Shown: one piece after another, positions 40,661 to 49,883 of the stretch
Numbering within the stretch: position 1 is the stretch's first letter
Layout: each line of letters begins with the position of its first letter
NCBI GenBank assembly: GCA_029251505.1
Contig: JAQXDG010000170.1
Span: 1-58,648 of the forward strand
From: Glaciecola sp.
Lineage (GTDB): Bacteria; Pseudomonadota; Gammaproteobacteria; Enterobacterales; Alteromonadaceae
Reading direction: 5' to 3'
DNA: 58,648 nucleotides
Translations under genes and position numbers: made by a program
Notes under the pieces: model-generated
Database searches by the model: none
What the model saw: only the letters and a program-made list of their open reading frames with translations
Told to the model about the DNA's origin: nothing

Positions 40661-42346
40661 ATGTTGCGTTTAACCGATATCAAACTTCCCCTCGATCACG
40701 ATGAACAGGCCCTTGAACTTGCGATTTTAAGCAAACTCAACATTCCCAAAAGCAAACTGGTATCATTTGAGATGTTTAAGCGAGGCTATGACGCACGTAA
40801 TAACAAAAATATTCAGCTCATCTACACCTTAGATGTCAATGTCACTGAGCCAGAGGCGTTGTTAGTTCAGTTTTCCCAAGACCAACATGTTCGTGCCACC
40901 CCAGATATGACTTATAAGTTTGTGGGTCATGCTCCTGAAGATTTAAATGAACGCCCAGTCGTGGTGGGATTAGGGCCTTGTGGCTTATTTGCGGCGTTGA
41001 TTTTGGCACAAATGGGCTTTAAACCTATCGTGTTGGAACGAGGTAAAGAGGTGCGTGAACGCACTAAAGACACCTTTGGTTTTTGGCGTAAGCAGCCACT
41101 TAACCCGGAGTCTAATGTGCAATTTGGTGAAGGTGGGGCTGGGACGTTTTCTGACGGAAAACTATACAGTCAGGTTAAAGATCGCAAGCATTATGGACGT
41201 AAAGTTTTACACGAATTTGTCAAAGCCGGTGCACCAGAAGAAATCATGTACGTCAGCAAACCCCATATTGGGACTTTTAAGCTGGTGAATATGGTCGAAA
41301 AAATGCGTAAAGAGATCATCGAACTCGGCGGAGAGATCCGCTTTAGCACCCGCGTGGAAAAGTTAGATTTAGATAAATTGGGGTCAGATCCAATTTATTC
41401 AGAGAATAAAATTGGATCTGACCCCAATTATCAACTGAAAGGTCTGCATCTGTCTGATGGCAGTTATTTAGCTGCCAAGCATGTGATCTTAGCGGTTGGT
41501 CATAGTGCCCGCGATACTTTTGAAGCCTTGTATGAACAAGGTGTCTATATCGAAGCCAAACCATTTTCAGTTGGCTTTCGCATCGAGCACGAACAAAGCA
41601 TGATTGACAGCTGCCGTTTTGGTGACAATGCCGGCAATCCTATTTTAGGTGCAGCCGATTATAAGCTCGTACACCACTGTAAAAATGGTCGCACGGTATA
41701 CAGCTTTTGTATGTGTCCAGGCGGAACGGTAGTCGCAGCCGCATCGGAGCCAGGTCGCGTCGTCACTAACGGTATGAGTCAGTATTCACGTCACGAGCGC
41801 AACGCCAATAGTGCAATTGTCGTGGGCATTACACCAGAAGAAGATTTCCCTGGTCATCCATTAGCAGGCATTGCCTTACAGCGCGGTTTAGAAGAGCTCG
41901 CGTATAAAGTTGGCGGAGAAAATTACTGTGCGCCTGCGCAATTAATTGGCGATTTTATGCAAGGCACACCGAGTGGAGAAATCGGTGGCGTCAAACCGTC
42001 TTATACTCCAGGCATTACCTTGACCGATTTGAGCACTGTGGTACCTGATTATGTCACCCACGCCATCCGCGAAGCGATCCCTGCGTTTAACAAACAAATC
42101 AACGGTTTTGCTAAAAAAGACGGTTTGTTGACTGGCGTAGAAACACGTACCTCTTCGCCAATTAGTATCAAACGCGATGCGGACTATCAAAGTGTCAATG
42201 TCAAAGGCTTATATCCAGCTGGAGAAGGGGCAGGCTATGCCGGTGGTATTTGGTCGGCGGGCATTGATGGTATACGTGTGGCTGAGGCTGCTGCAATGGA
42301 TGCACTGGCAAAACTGACTGGCAGAGATGCTGATAAACATAACTAA
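40661..42346 (+). CDS. FAD-dependent oxidoreductase (COG2509-type dehydrogenase) with in-frame palindromic insert
   Basis: The 561-residue flavoprotein has an N-terminal small domain (residues 1-90). An FAD-binding Rossmann motif follows (VVGLGPCGLFAALILAQMG). The family motifs GEGGAGTFSDGKLY, CMCPGGTVV and PAGEGAGYAGGIWSAGIDG are also present. The family is widespread but its reaction is unknown. Residues about 239-256 are encoded by a 54-bp palindromic element inserted in frame (see repeat at 41376). Without it the region would be an ordinary beta-turn before LKGLHLSDG. The insertion does not break the frame, and the surrounding family motifs are intact. Confidence 0.9.
   Translation: MLRLTDIKLPLDHDEQALELAILSKLNIPKSKLVSFEMFKRGYDARNNKNIQLIYTLDVNVTEPEALLVQFSQDQHVRATPDMTYKFVGHAPEDLNERPVVVGLGPCGLFAALILAQMGFKPIVLERGKEVRERTKDTFGFWRKQPLNPESNVQFGEGGAGTFSDGKLYSQVKDRKHYGRKVLHEFVKAGAPEEIMYVSKPHIGTFKLVNMVEKMRKEIIELGGEIRFSTRVEKLDLDKLGSDPIYSENKIGSDPNYQLKGLHLSDGSYLAAKHVILAVGHSARDTFEALYEQGVYIEAKPFSVGFRIEHEQSMIDSCRFGDNAGNPILGAADYKLVHHCKNGRTVYSFCMCPGGTVVAAASEPGRVVTNGMSQYSRHERNANSAIVVGITPEEDFPGHPLAGIALQRGLEELAYKVGGENYCAPAQLIGDFMQGTPSGEIGGVKPSYTPGITLTDLSTVVPDYVTHAIREAIPAFNKQINGFAKKDGLLTGVETRTSSPISIKRDADYQSVNVKGLYPAGEGAGYAGGIWSAGIDGIRVAEAAAMDALAKLTGRDADKHN
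41376..41429. repeat. 54-bp palindromic element inserted in frame in the FAD gene
   Basis: Two perfect 21-bp arms face each other: AATTGGGGTCAGATCCAATT plus T at 41376-41396, and its reverse complement at 41409-41429. They are separated by 12 bp. The total is 54 bp, exactly 18 codons. It is translated as a peptide with two GSDP units. A related 45-bp element occurs at 52763 in the sortase target gene. Confidence 0.9.
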
Positions 42347-42374
42347 TAAAAAAAACTATGAACAAGGATCAACC

Positions 42375-43208
42375 ATGACAATTCAATTATTAAAAAAAGC
42401 ATCCGCATTAAAATTATCTACATTGGCCGCAGCTTTGTCCCTCAGTGTTTCACTTATGCTGGGACTGCCGACTCATGCGACAGTCGTTGAAGTCAGAACG
42501 GTAGCCGGTGATTTTCAAATTAATTTATTTGATGAAACCACCCCACAAAATGTGGAGAACTTGTTAAGTTATATCAATGCTGGCGCCTATAGTAATAACG
42601 TTGTGCACCGCAGTGTGCCTGGATTTATTGTACAAATGGGTGGATTTGAATACGGTAATGCGTTCCCACCTGATGCGATTGCTACTGGCGCTGGCGTGAC
42701 CAATGAACCGCTATTATCAAACCGACGTGGCACGGTGGCAATGGCTAAATTAGCGGGCAATCCTGACAGCGCAACGTCACAATTTTTCATTAATTTAGGA
42801 GATAACTCCGCCAATCTAGACGCGCAAAATGGTGGTTTCACGGTACTTGGTCAAGTCATCGGTGACGGTATGGATGTAGTAGATGCAATCGCAGCATTGT
42901 CTCGCTTTAATTTTGGTGGCGCATTCACCGACTTACCATTACGTAATTATACATCTGCTGATGGTGCAAATGGTGTGGTGCCAAACGACGACAACGTAGT
43001 GATTATCACTGATGTGGTTGTGGTTGATGCCGCTGTTGTCACTAATCCCAACTTGACGCCGGTGCAAAATACATTAGCAACGCCCTCAAATTCAATACCA
43101 GATACATCATCAAATAACGGTGGTGGCTCGGGCGGTGCGTTCGGAGGTTGGGCATTATTGTGTTTAGGATTTATGTTGTGGCGTCGCAGTCCAGTAAAAA
43201 CAAATTAA
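42375..43208 (+). CDS. Secreted cyclophilin-type peptidyl-prolyl isomerase with GlyGly-CTERM tail
   Basis: The protein has 277 residues from the ATG at 42375, preceded by AAGGATC. A signal peptide (to about residue 35) leads into a cyclophilin domain with NVVHRSVPGFIVQMGGF, DSATSQFFINL and FTVLGQVI. A Ser/Asn-rich linker follows, then the C-terminal sorting tail NNGGGSGGAFGGWALLC plus hydrophobic helix and RRSP. This Gly-rich, helix, Arg order is the GlyGly-CTERM signal processed by rhombosortase. It should therefore be exported, cut and then released or re-anchored at the surface. No rhombosortase gene is in the window. Confidence 0.87.
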   Translation: MTIQLLKKASALKLSTLAAALSLSVSLMLGLPTHATVVEVRTVAGDFQINLFDETTPQNVENLLSYINAGAYSNNVVHRSVPGFIVQMGGFEYGNAFPPDAIATGAGVTNEPLLSNRRGTVAMAKLAGNPDSATSQFFINLGDNSANLDAQNGGFTVLGQVIGDGMDVVDAIAALSRFNFGGAFTDLPLRNYTSADGANGVVPNDDNVVIITDVVVVDAAVVTNPNLTPVQNTLATPSNSIPDTSSNNGGGSGGAFGGWALLCLGFMLWRRSPVKTN

Positions 43209-43316
43209 TAGCGATGATCTAAAAACCTGTTGAACTGTATTAATAAGTTGCCAATAGCCAAGCCTCTTGGCTAATATAACAATTAAAATTGATAAAAAGT
43301 TAAATAAGGAATCGTG

Positions 43317-43898
43317 ATGAGTAAAATAGTTCAAGAAGTCGTTGCAGCCAATGCTGAATATGTCGCTGATTTTGGTGCTAAAGGTGATTTACCTATGCCT
43401 CCAGCACGTCAATTTGCCATCCTTACTTGTATGGATGCGCGTTTAGACCCAGCTAAATATGCTGGTTTATCTGAAGGTGACGCCCATGTTATCCGAAACG
43501 CCGGTGGCCGTGCGAGTGACGATGCGATCCGCTCATTAGTGATTTCTTATAAATTATTAGGCACCAAAGAATGGTTTGTGATCCATCACACAGATTGTGG
43601 CATGGAAACATTTAATTCTGAAATTATGGGTGAGTTATTGGCAGGTAGTTTGAAAACTTCTAGTGTCGATGCATCAGGTTGGCATGACAGCAATGTCGGT
43701 GGCGGAACGACTGATGGTAAGTACATCAATTGGTTAACGATCAGTGATCAAGGTAAAAGCGTTATTGAAGATGTTGAGCGTATCCGTAATAACTCAATGG
43801 TGCCAAGTGATATCCCAATTTATGGTTATGTGTATGACTGTAAAACAGGTAATCTAGTGGAAATCCCGGAAGCAACGGCGGCTGGTAAAGCGAGCTAA
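43317..43898 (+). CDS. Beta-class carbonic anhydrase family protein
   Basis: This 193-residue protein has the beta-CA zinc motifs CMDARLDP and HHTDCGM (Cys, His, Cys ligands and the Asp-Arg dyad). It hydrates CO2 to bicarbonate in the cytoplasm. It is of the short type with [15 protein letters not shown]. The ATG at 43317 has AAGGAA 8 bp upstream; GTG at 43314 is an alternative. It stands alone between the cyclophilin and a methyltransferase. Confidence 0.9.
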   Translation: MSKIVQEVVAANAEYVADFGAKGDLPMPPARQFAILTCMDARLDPAKYAGLSEGDAHVIRNAGGRASDDAIRSLVISYKLLGTKEWFVIHHTDCGMETFNSEIMGELLAGSLKTSSVDASGWHDSNVGGGTTDGKYINWLTISDQGKSVIEDVERIRNNSMVPSDIPIYGYVYDCKTGNLVEIPEATAAGKAS

Positions 43899-43935
43899 TT
43901 GATTATATTTTTAATCAGAATTTGAGGAATGAATT

Positions 43936-44532
43936 ATGTGGGATCAGCGCTATAGTGAAACCGGTTTTGCATATGGTACTGAGCCCAATGATTTCCTCAA
44001 GTCTGCTTACGCGCATATCCCCGAGGGCGGACACGTATTGTGTTTAGCGGAAGGTGAAGGGCGTAATGCCGTTTTTTTAGCGCGGCAAGGTTATCAGGTT
44101 ACGGCCGTTGACCAGTCTGCTGTTGGTTTGGATAAAGCCCAAGCGCTAGCCACGCAAAATGGCGTTAACATTACTACTATCGTTGCTGATTTAGCTGACT
44201 TTGATTTTGGCACCCAAGCATGGGATGGCATTGTCTCAATTTTTGCCCATGTCCCCCCTGTCTTACGCAAAATTATCCACAAAAAAGTGGTTACCTCGCT
44301 GCGCGATGACGGCATCTTTATGTTAGAAGCATACACCTTACGTCATATTGAAATGCAGGGAGTTGGTGGACCACCCACGACAGCAACTGAGTTGTTTATG
44401 TGCTTGGATGATTTATCTGAGGAGCTTACCGGATTAACCCTGCTTCATGCTCAAGCACTTGACAGGCACATCAGTGAAGGTCAGTATCATATTGGCCAGA
44501 GTGCTGTAGTGCAAATTATTGGGCGCAAATAA
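43936..44532 (+). CDS. Class I SAM-dependent methyltransferase (TehB-like)
   Basis: The 198-residue protein begins MWDQRYSETGFAYGTEPNDF, typical of the TehB/UbiE-like small methyltransferases. It has the SAM-binding motif VLCLAEGEGRNAVFLARQGY and the acidic VTAVDQSAVGL. The substrate is not known (tellurite and thiols are suggested for relatives). A TTTGAGGAA site precedes the ATG. Confidence 0.87.
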   Translation: MWDQRYSETGFAYGTEPNDFLKSAYAHIPEGGHVLCLAEGEGRNAVFLARQGYQVTAVDQSAVGLDKAQALATQNGVNITTIVADLADFDFGTQAWDGIVSIFAHVPPVLRKIIHKKVVTSLRDDGIFMLEAYTLRHIEMQGVGGPPTTATELFMCLDDLSEELTGLTLLHAQALDRHISEGQYHIGQSAVVQIIGRK

Positions 44533-44636
44533 ACATTTATCGTCTATTGTTATGTGTATCGAGTCTAGCTACCCACAATCTTGTCTATATCAATCGAATG
44601 CACGTGTATCTAACATTGAAATGCTAAGGGAGCACC

Positions 44637-45464
44637 ATGATATACCAAAAATTAATTCTCGCTATTACCTTTATTGGACTAACATCATGCAGTACGCTGA
44701 TGAGTCAAAACACAGGAAAACAGTCACAATCGAGTAGTTTGATGGAGTATTTATATCCAGATAAAGACACTCGAAAAGAACATTCAGAAGCGATCCCTGT
44801 GTTGTCCCTACCAGTAAATGTGGGTATTGCGTTTGTGCCATCTAAAGGTTGGAATGACGATGGGATCAATAATACTGATCAGATTGAACTCCTTGAAACG
44901 GTCAAAGCCGCTTTCCTAAAGTATGATTATATAAACCGTATCGAAGTCATACCCAATGCATATCTTAAAGGTGGGACAGGATTTGCTAATTTGGAACAAG
45001 TCTCTCGATTATATGATGTGGATGTCATGGCGTTGGTATCGTATGACCAAGTCACGCAATCGTTAGAAAATAATGCGGCGTTGTTGTACTGGACGATTGT
45101 CGGGATGTATGTCATTCCTGGTAATGAAAATTCAATTCAAACCTTTGTCGATACCGCAGTGTTTGATGTGAAAAGTCGTACGATGCTGTTTCGAGCACCA
45201 GGAATCAATAAGCTATCGAAACGCACGACTGCGATAGGTATCGATAGTACATTAGAGCAAAAATCGAGAGAAGGGTTTGGTCTCGCAGTTGCCGATATGA
45301 CCACTAATTTAGATGCCGAACTGAGTCGTTTTAAAACACGGGTTAAAGAAGAAAACGTCGCGAAGGTTGAATACCGAGCTGGATATAGTGGCGGCGCTAT
45401 CAATGGGTATTTTTTATTATTGGCGTTCGGATTATTATTGTCTAGACTTAAGTTTAGGAGTTAA
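44637..45464 (+). CDS. Rhombotarget lipoprotein (lipobox plus C-terminal GlyGly-type tail)
   Basis: The 275-residue protein has a lipobox at its N-terminus (FIGLTSC, Cys near residue 18). At the C-terminus it has GYSGGAINGYFLLLAFGLLL followed by SRLKFRS, a Gly-Gly motif, membrane helix and basic end. This combination is the described rhombotarget lipoprotein family, predicted substrates of rhombosortase. The middle domain (VNVGIAFVPSKGWNDDG) has no known activity. The ATG at 44637 has AAGGGAGCA upstream. The DUF6868 gene follows in 4 bp, as a constant partner. Confidence 0.85.
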   Translation: MIYQKLILAITFIGLTSCSTLMSQNTGKQSQSSSLMEYLYPDKDTRKEHSEAIPVLSLPVNVGIAFVPSKGWNDDGINNTDQIELLETVKAAFLKYDYINRIEVIPNAYLKGGTGFANLEQVSRLYDVDVMALVSYDQVTQSLENNAALLYWTIVGMYVIPGNENSIQTFVDTAVFDVKSRTMLFRAPGINKLSKRTTAIGIDSTLEQKSREGFGLAVADMTTNLDAELSRFKTRVKEENVAKVEYRAGYSGGAINGYFLLLAFGLLLSRLKFRS

Positions 45465-45468
45465 AACC

Positions 45469-45714
45469 ATGATAAGTTTAACTGAACTCACTGCTTTTTT
45501 AGGCTGGTGCTTAGTCATTAACACCGGTTTTTTACTCATTAGTGGTGGGTTGCTATTAATTATGCGCGATTGGATTATCAGTATTCATAGCAAAATGGTA
45601 GGTGTGCCAATGGATTCGCTACCCACGTTATATTTTCAGTATTTTGCGAATTACAAAATTGGTGTCATCCTGTTGAACTTCACGCCATATATTGCATTAA
45701 AAATGATGGTGTAA
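45469..45714 (+). CDS. DUF6868 family small membrane protein
   Basis: The 81-residue protein is hydrophobic with two or three helices (FLGWCLVINTGFLLISGGLL, a loop, IGVILLNFTPYIAL). It matches the DUF6868 family, often found beside rhombotarget lipoproteins. An AGGAG site lies before the ATG. It is 4 bp downstream of the lipoprotein gene, so they form one operon. Its function is not known. Confidence 0.8.
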   Translation: MISLTELTAFLGWCLVINTGFLLISGGLLLIMRDWIISIHSKMVGVPMDSLPTLYFQYFANYKIGVILLNFTPYIALKMMV

Positions 45715-45809
45715 ATAGTTAAACAAACATCATTGCTGAAACGAATATTGACGCTTATATTAAGCAATCAGTCTTGTTATTAAAATAAACATTAAAATAA
45801 GGAAATCCT

Positions 45810-46283
45810 ATGGCCGAGATCGATATTGGTATTAATAAAGAAGACCGTTTAGCAATCGCTGAAGGGTTAAAGCACTTACTCGCAGATTCATACACCTTGT
45901 ACCTACAAACGCATAATTTTCATTGGAATGTCACGGGCATTCATTTTCGTGAACTGCACTTAATGTTTGAAGAGCACTACACCGAACTTGCTATTGCAGT
46001 AGATGATATCGCTGAACGCATTCGCACATTAGACGTGGCAGCCCCTGGCACATATAAAGCATTTTCCCAACTTAGTTCTATTGCTGAAGTCGACGGCGTA
46101 CCCAGTTCTTCCGAGATGGTTGAATTACTTACCAAAGGTCATGAACAAGTCATCAAAACCGCGCGTCAGGTATTACAGCTAGCCCAAAATGCGGATGATG
46201 AATCAACGTCTGCGTTAGTGTCTGACCGAATGCGTGTACATGAAAAAACCGCGTGGATGCTGCGCGCCACAGGTCGAGTTTAA
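45810..46283 (+). CDS. dps: Dps family DNA-protection/ferritin-like protein
   Basis: The 157-residue protein has the Dps ferroxidase residues HNFHWNVTG and [22 protein letters not shown], and is of normal length. Dps forms 12-mers that oxidise and store iron and shield DNA in starvation or oxidative stress. AAGGAAATCC precedes the ATG. The next gene starts 9 bp after the stop and encodes a metal transporter, so iron is likely handled by both. Confidence 0.93.
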   Translation: MAEIDIGINKEDRLAIAEGLKHLLADSYTLYLQTHNFHWNVTGIHFRELHLMFEEHYTELAIAVDDIAERIRTLDVAAPGTYKAFSQLSSIAEVDGVPSSSEMVELLTKGHEQVIKTARQVLQLAQNADDESTSALVSDRMRVHEKTAWMLRATGRV

Positions 46284-46291
46284 ACCCACCA

Positions 46292-46972
46292 ATGCGCCTG
46301 CACAAACCGCATAAATCTCATCGTGTTGGTTGGTTGCGGGCTGCTGTTTTAGGCGCCAATGACGGGATTGTTTCCACTGCAAGTCTCATTATTGGAGTGG
46401 CGGCGGCAGGTGCATCTCATCCAGAGATCATGCTTGCTGGTGTCGCCGGTTTAGTGGCTGGCGCAATGTCGATGGCCGCTGGCGAATACGTTTCTGTGAG
46501 CTCTCAGTCAGATACAGAAAACGCTGATTTGCGCTTAGAACAGCATTCATTAGATAAGCAATTCGATTTAGAAATTTTAGAGCTTACACATATTTATGAA
46601 TCCCGAGGAGTCTCACCCACCACTGCACGTGAAGTGGCTGAACAACTTATGGAGTATGACGCACTCGGTGCGCATGCGCGTGATGATATCGGGATCAGTG
46701 CAAACGGTAACGCCAACCCAGTGCAAGCTGCGCTCGCTAGCGCTGCCACTTTTGCGATTGGTGCTGCATTACCGCTACTGTTAGCTTGGGTGATTGTTGG
46801 CGAACGGTTGATGCTGGGTGTGGGTCTGGCATCCTTAGTTTTTCTTGCGTTACTTGGGGGAATTGCTGCACGAGCCGGTGGTGCATCGATTGTGGTTGGT
46901 GCTGTTCGCGTAACTTTTTGGGGAGCGTTGGCGATGATACTCACGGCTGCGGTGGGGCAGGTATTTCAATAG
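46292..46972 (+). CDS. VIT1/CCC1 family iron/manganese transporter
   Basis: The protein has 226 residues from the ATG at 46292, with five helices. The family motif GWLRAAVLGANDGIVSTASL is at the start, followed by AGAMSMAAGEYVSVSSQSDTE with the metal-binding glutamates. In yeast and plants relatives load iron or manganese into vacuoles. In bacteria they probably export these metals or take them out of the cytoplasm. An overlapping upstream start (46253) would extend into dps and lacks support. Confidence 0.9.
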   Translation: MRLHKPHKSHRVGWLRAAVLGANDGIVSTASLIIGVAAAGASHPEIMLAGVAGLVAGAMSMAAGEYVSVSSQSDTENADLRLEQHSLDKQFDLEILELTHIYESRGVSPTTAREVAEQLMEYDALGAHARDDIGISANGNANPVQAALASAATFAIGAALPLLLAWVIVGERLMLGVGLASLVFLALLGGIAARAGGASIVVGAVRVTFWGALAMILTAAVGQVFQ

Positions 46973-47017
46973 AAACCACCTTGCTGCTTTGTGAATTTAC
47001 CACGTTGCCATAGCAAA

Positions 47018-49192
47018 TTATAACGTAAACACAAACCTCACCGTCACTCCTTGTCCGGCTTGTGAATTAGCAATCCGCATCTTGCCGTTATGGTACATCG
47101 CGAGCATTTTGGCAATATATAGCCCTAATCCTAAATGCACTTGTTGTGGATCGTCAGTAGCACGAATAGACACCATTGATTCGAGTAACTGGTCTTGCAT
47201 ATCTTGCGGTAATTTAGGGCCGATATTGGTGATCTCAATGATCAATTGGTCATGCTGTTGCGCTAAATGCAGGGTTATTTGAGAGTGAGGCTCGGCAAAA
47301 TCAATGGCGTTGGCCAACACTTTATCAAGCATCTGGGCAAATAATTCAGGCGCGCCATTGAGGCTAAACTGACTGCCGGGCGCTAAGGTGTTATCAAAAT
47401 GAAACGTGTGTTGGGTTGCCGTCATTTGGCTATTGCCTATCATATTGTCGCACAAGGCAATCACATCAAACGACTCTCGTTCATTGCTTTTTAACGTATG
47501 CTCCAGTCGCGTCGCTTCACTCATGTTTTGTAAAATCAGGCTTAAGCGCTTGATCCCATCTTGCGCCCGCTGAATAAACACATCGTTGTGTGGGTTGTGC
47601 TGAGCAGTATTGTTTAATGCAAGGTTTTCTAAAGACGAATTGACAATCGCCACAGGGGTGCGCAGTTCATGCGATAAACGCGCTGCCATGTTTTCAAGAT
47701 AATGATTGTATTGAGCCAAACGCTCTAGGACTTGGGCAAAGCTGCGCCCGAGATCGCCAATTTCGTCACTGGCATGTTGGGTGGGGATCATCCCGATGAT
47801 CTTACCTTGGGGATCAATCGCCAGTTCGGTGTCATTGCGTAAGCGTCGGATCCGCGATGAAATGCGTGTCGCAAACAAAAACAGCGAAAATGTACCAATG
47901 ACCAAGACACTCAAAAAGAAATGAAATTGTTGTTCTAAGGCTTTGTTACGTAGGGTACGAATGCCATTAGTGGTCTGCTCCACCACGACGGCTCCCATAA
48001 CCTCTCCGGCGACAAAAATAGGATGTGCCGCGGATAAAATCACCGCTTGTTTGTCGGAGCTTAAACGCCACAACGTATCAGACTCCCCACTTAGCGCCAT
48101 TTCAATATCTTGCCCGGCGAGTTCATAGGCATCGGCTAATTCATCAATAAAGACTTTGGGCGGCTCATTTAACACCATATAGTACAGAGGAAATAACCAC
48201 TGTGATTCAATATACGTCCATAACGAGGGTGTTTGCTCATAGGATTGAGCAACATTTAAGCCTGAGGCATTTTGAATATCACCGGCGCGTGCTAATACTC
48301 GTTTGTGTTTATCGACGACCCACACTCGAGCATTGGCGTATTCTAGGCCTTGTAAGATTTGTTCGATTTCAGGGGAGGGGATTAATACGGTGCCTAGCGC
48401 ATCCGATTGAGTTGGATTAGCTGTACCGATTGTGCGCTCTTTTACGCGAGTATCATCATCATCTACATCGGTGATGGCAAAGGCGATATTGCTGGCTAAC
48501 ATATCTAATGGAATGCGCAGCTCAATGCGATAGCCTTGGATTGATTGAGTCCATTGCCCTTGAATGCGGGTTTCTAATTTAAGGGGAACAAAGGCGCTTT
48601 GAGTATTTTCTAAGAGGTAGGCATTGACCCAGCCTGATTGATACGGGGCAACTAAATAGCGCTCAAATTGACCGGTTTGATTAATCATCGCAATTTGTAA
48701 AAAGTCATTACGGTCTATGCGAAGCGCATTGTCATTTCGATACACCACCGCGTCATCCACAACATCAAACATCACATATAAATACCGCCCAAATTGCCCC
48801 ACCATATGGGTAAAAGACAAATCAGATTCGCTATAGGTCTCGGTTTGTTCGATAATATTGTCTTGCCCGTAATGGATCATGGAGCCTTGATAATCCCGCC
48901 AATCAGATAATTGGCCATCAAGCTGGATCGGATATTTGATGGGGTGGGCATATAAATCCGTTCCTGGTTTGACCGTATTGACCAGTGCCGATTGCTCAGT
49001 AAAAATGACCGGACGTTCATGTAATGCTGTCGCCACCGCCCTTGCTGTGCCCACCATTGTTTGCTCTTGGCCGATACGTAGATAGGTCTCAAGCTCCCAC
49101 ACATATTGATAGCCCAAATAGGGAATACACAACAAAAATGCAGAGAAAAAGAGGAGTTTAGCGCGTATTCCGAGCCTGAAAATAGATTTCAT
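47018..49192 (-). CDS. pdsS: Dedicated sortase system histidine kinase PdsS
   Basis: The sensor kinase has about 724 residues from the ATG at 49192, one base after the pdsR stop. TM1 is at about residues 11-30. A periplasmic domain of about 390 residues includes a CBM9/DOMON-like fold at roughly residues 85-255 (PIQLDGQLSDWRDYQ, GRYLYVMFDVVDDAV, RIDRNDFLQIA). TM2 is at about 424-443, then HAMP, HisKA (LSHELRTPVAIV, phospho-His near 508) and an HATPase domain (GLGLYIAKMLA). The family is known from the proteobacterial dedicated sortase loci. The ligand is unknown, and the fold suggests a glycan. Confidence 0.9.
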   Translation of the reverse strand: MKSIFRLGIRAKLLFFSAFLLCIPYLGYQYVWELETYLRIGQEQTMVGTARAVATALHERPVIFTEQSALVNTVKPGTDLYAHPIKYPIQLDGQLSDWRDYQGSMIHYGQDNIIEQTETYSESDLSFTHMVGQFGRYLYVMFDVVDDAVVYRNDNALRIDRNDFLQIAMINQTGQFERYLVAPYQSGWVNAYLLENTQSAFVPLKLETRIQGQWTQSIQGYRIELRIPLDMLASNIAFAITDVDDDDTRVKERTIGTANPTQSDALGTVLIPSPEIEQILQGLEYANARVWVVDKHKRVLARAGDIQNASGLNVAQSYEQTPSLWTYIESQWLFPLYYMVLNEPPKVFIDELADAYELAGQDIEMALSGESDTLWRLSSDKQAVILSAAHPIFVAGEVMGAVVVEQTTNGIRTLRNKALEQQFHFFLSVLVIGTFSLFLFATRISSRIRRLRNDTELAIDPQGKIIGMIPTQHASDEIGDLGRSFAQVLERLAQYNHYLENMAARLSHELRTPVAIVNSSLENLALNNTAQHNPHNDVFIQRAQDGIKRLSLILQNMSEATRLEHTLKSNERESFDVIALCDNMIGNSQMTATQHTFHFDNTLAPGSQFSLNGAPELFAQMLDKVLANAIDFAEPHSQITLHLAQQHDQLIIEITNIGPKLPQDMQDQLLESMVSIRATDDPQQVHLGLGLYIAKMLAMYHNGKMRIANSQAGQGVTVRFVFTL

Positions 49193-49193
49193 G

Positions 49194-49883
49194 TTAGTGC
49201 TGTTTCCAACGATAACCCATCCCATAAACGGTTTCGATATAGTCAAATTGGGTATCAATGATGATAAATTTTTTGCGAATACGTTTGATATGTGAGGTGA
49301 TTGTGGTGTCATCCACTACCATTTGTGATTCATCCATCAGTTGTTGCCTGGATTTGACATGACCTTGGTGTTTGACAATCGCATGGAGCATCCAAAATTC
49401 GGTGACCGTGAGATCTATTGGTTGGGCTTGCCAGGTTAACTTCATTCGTAACGCATCAATAAATAAGTCGCCAACGGTCATACTGTCATCGGTTTTCGGT
49501 GTGGCCTGTAAGGCCTCAGTGCGTCTAAATAACGCTCCGATACGCGCTAATAAATGGAGCAAACTAATGTCTTTGGTCAGGTAATCATCCGCGCCTAAAC
49601 GCAGACCACTAATCGTATCCACATCATTATCTCGTGCGGTAAAAAAAATAATGGGTAAGGTTTGGGATAAATTACGCAGTTGTTGGCACAACACAAACCC
49701 ACCATCCATTTCTTCGCCTAAGCCAATATCAATGATGGCTAAATCCGGAAGTTGCATAGCAAAAGCACGCTGGGCATCTGCACGCGAGGCGTACGCATTG
49801 ACATGATAGCCATGCTGATTAAGCGCGGCGATATAGTTTTCACGAAGCGCCTGATCGTCTTCTACTAGTGCAATGTGTTTCAA
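49194..49883 (-). CDS. pdsR: Dedicated sortase system response regulator PdsR
   Basis: This OmpR-type response regulator has 229 residues from the TTG at 49883. It has a receiver domain (IALVEDDQALRENY, phospho-Asp in LAIIDIGLG, IIFFTARDND, Lys in DDYLTKDIS) and a winged-helix DNA-binding domain at the C-terminus (ITSHIKRIRKKF). The frame is open to a TTG at 49988, but the extra residues do not look like a receiver start; the start is a judgement. It is followed by pdsS and is divergent from pdsO, which it probably controls. Confidence 0.88.
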   Translation of the reverse strand: MKHIALVEDDQALRENYIAALNQHGYHVNAYASRADAQRAFAMQLPDLAIIDIGLGEEMDGGFVLCQQLRNLSQTLPIIFFTARDNDVDTISGLRLGADDYLTKDISLLHLLARIGALFRRTEALQATPKTDDSMTVGDLFIDALRMKLTWQAQPIDLTVTEFWMLHAIVKHQGHVKSRQQLMDESQMVVDDTTITSHIKRIRKKFIIIDTQFDYIETVYGMGYRWKQH

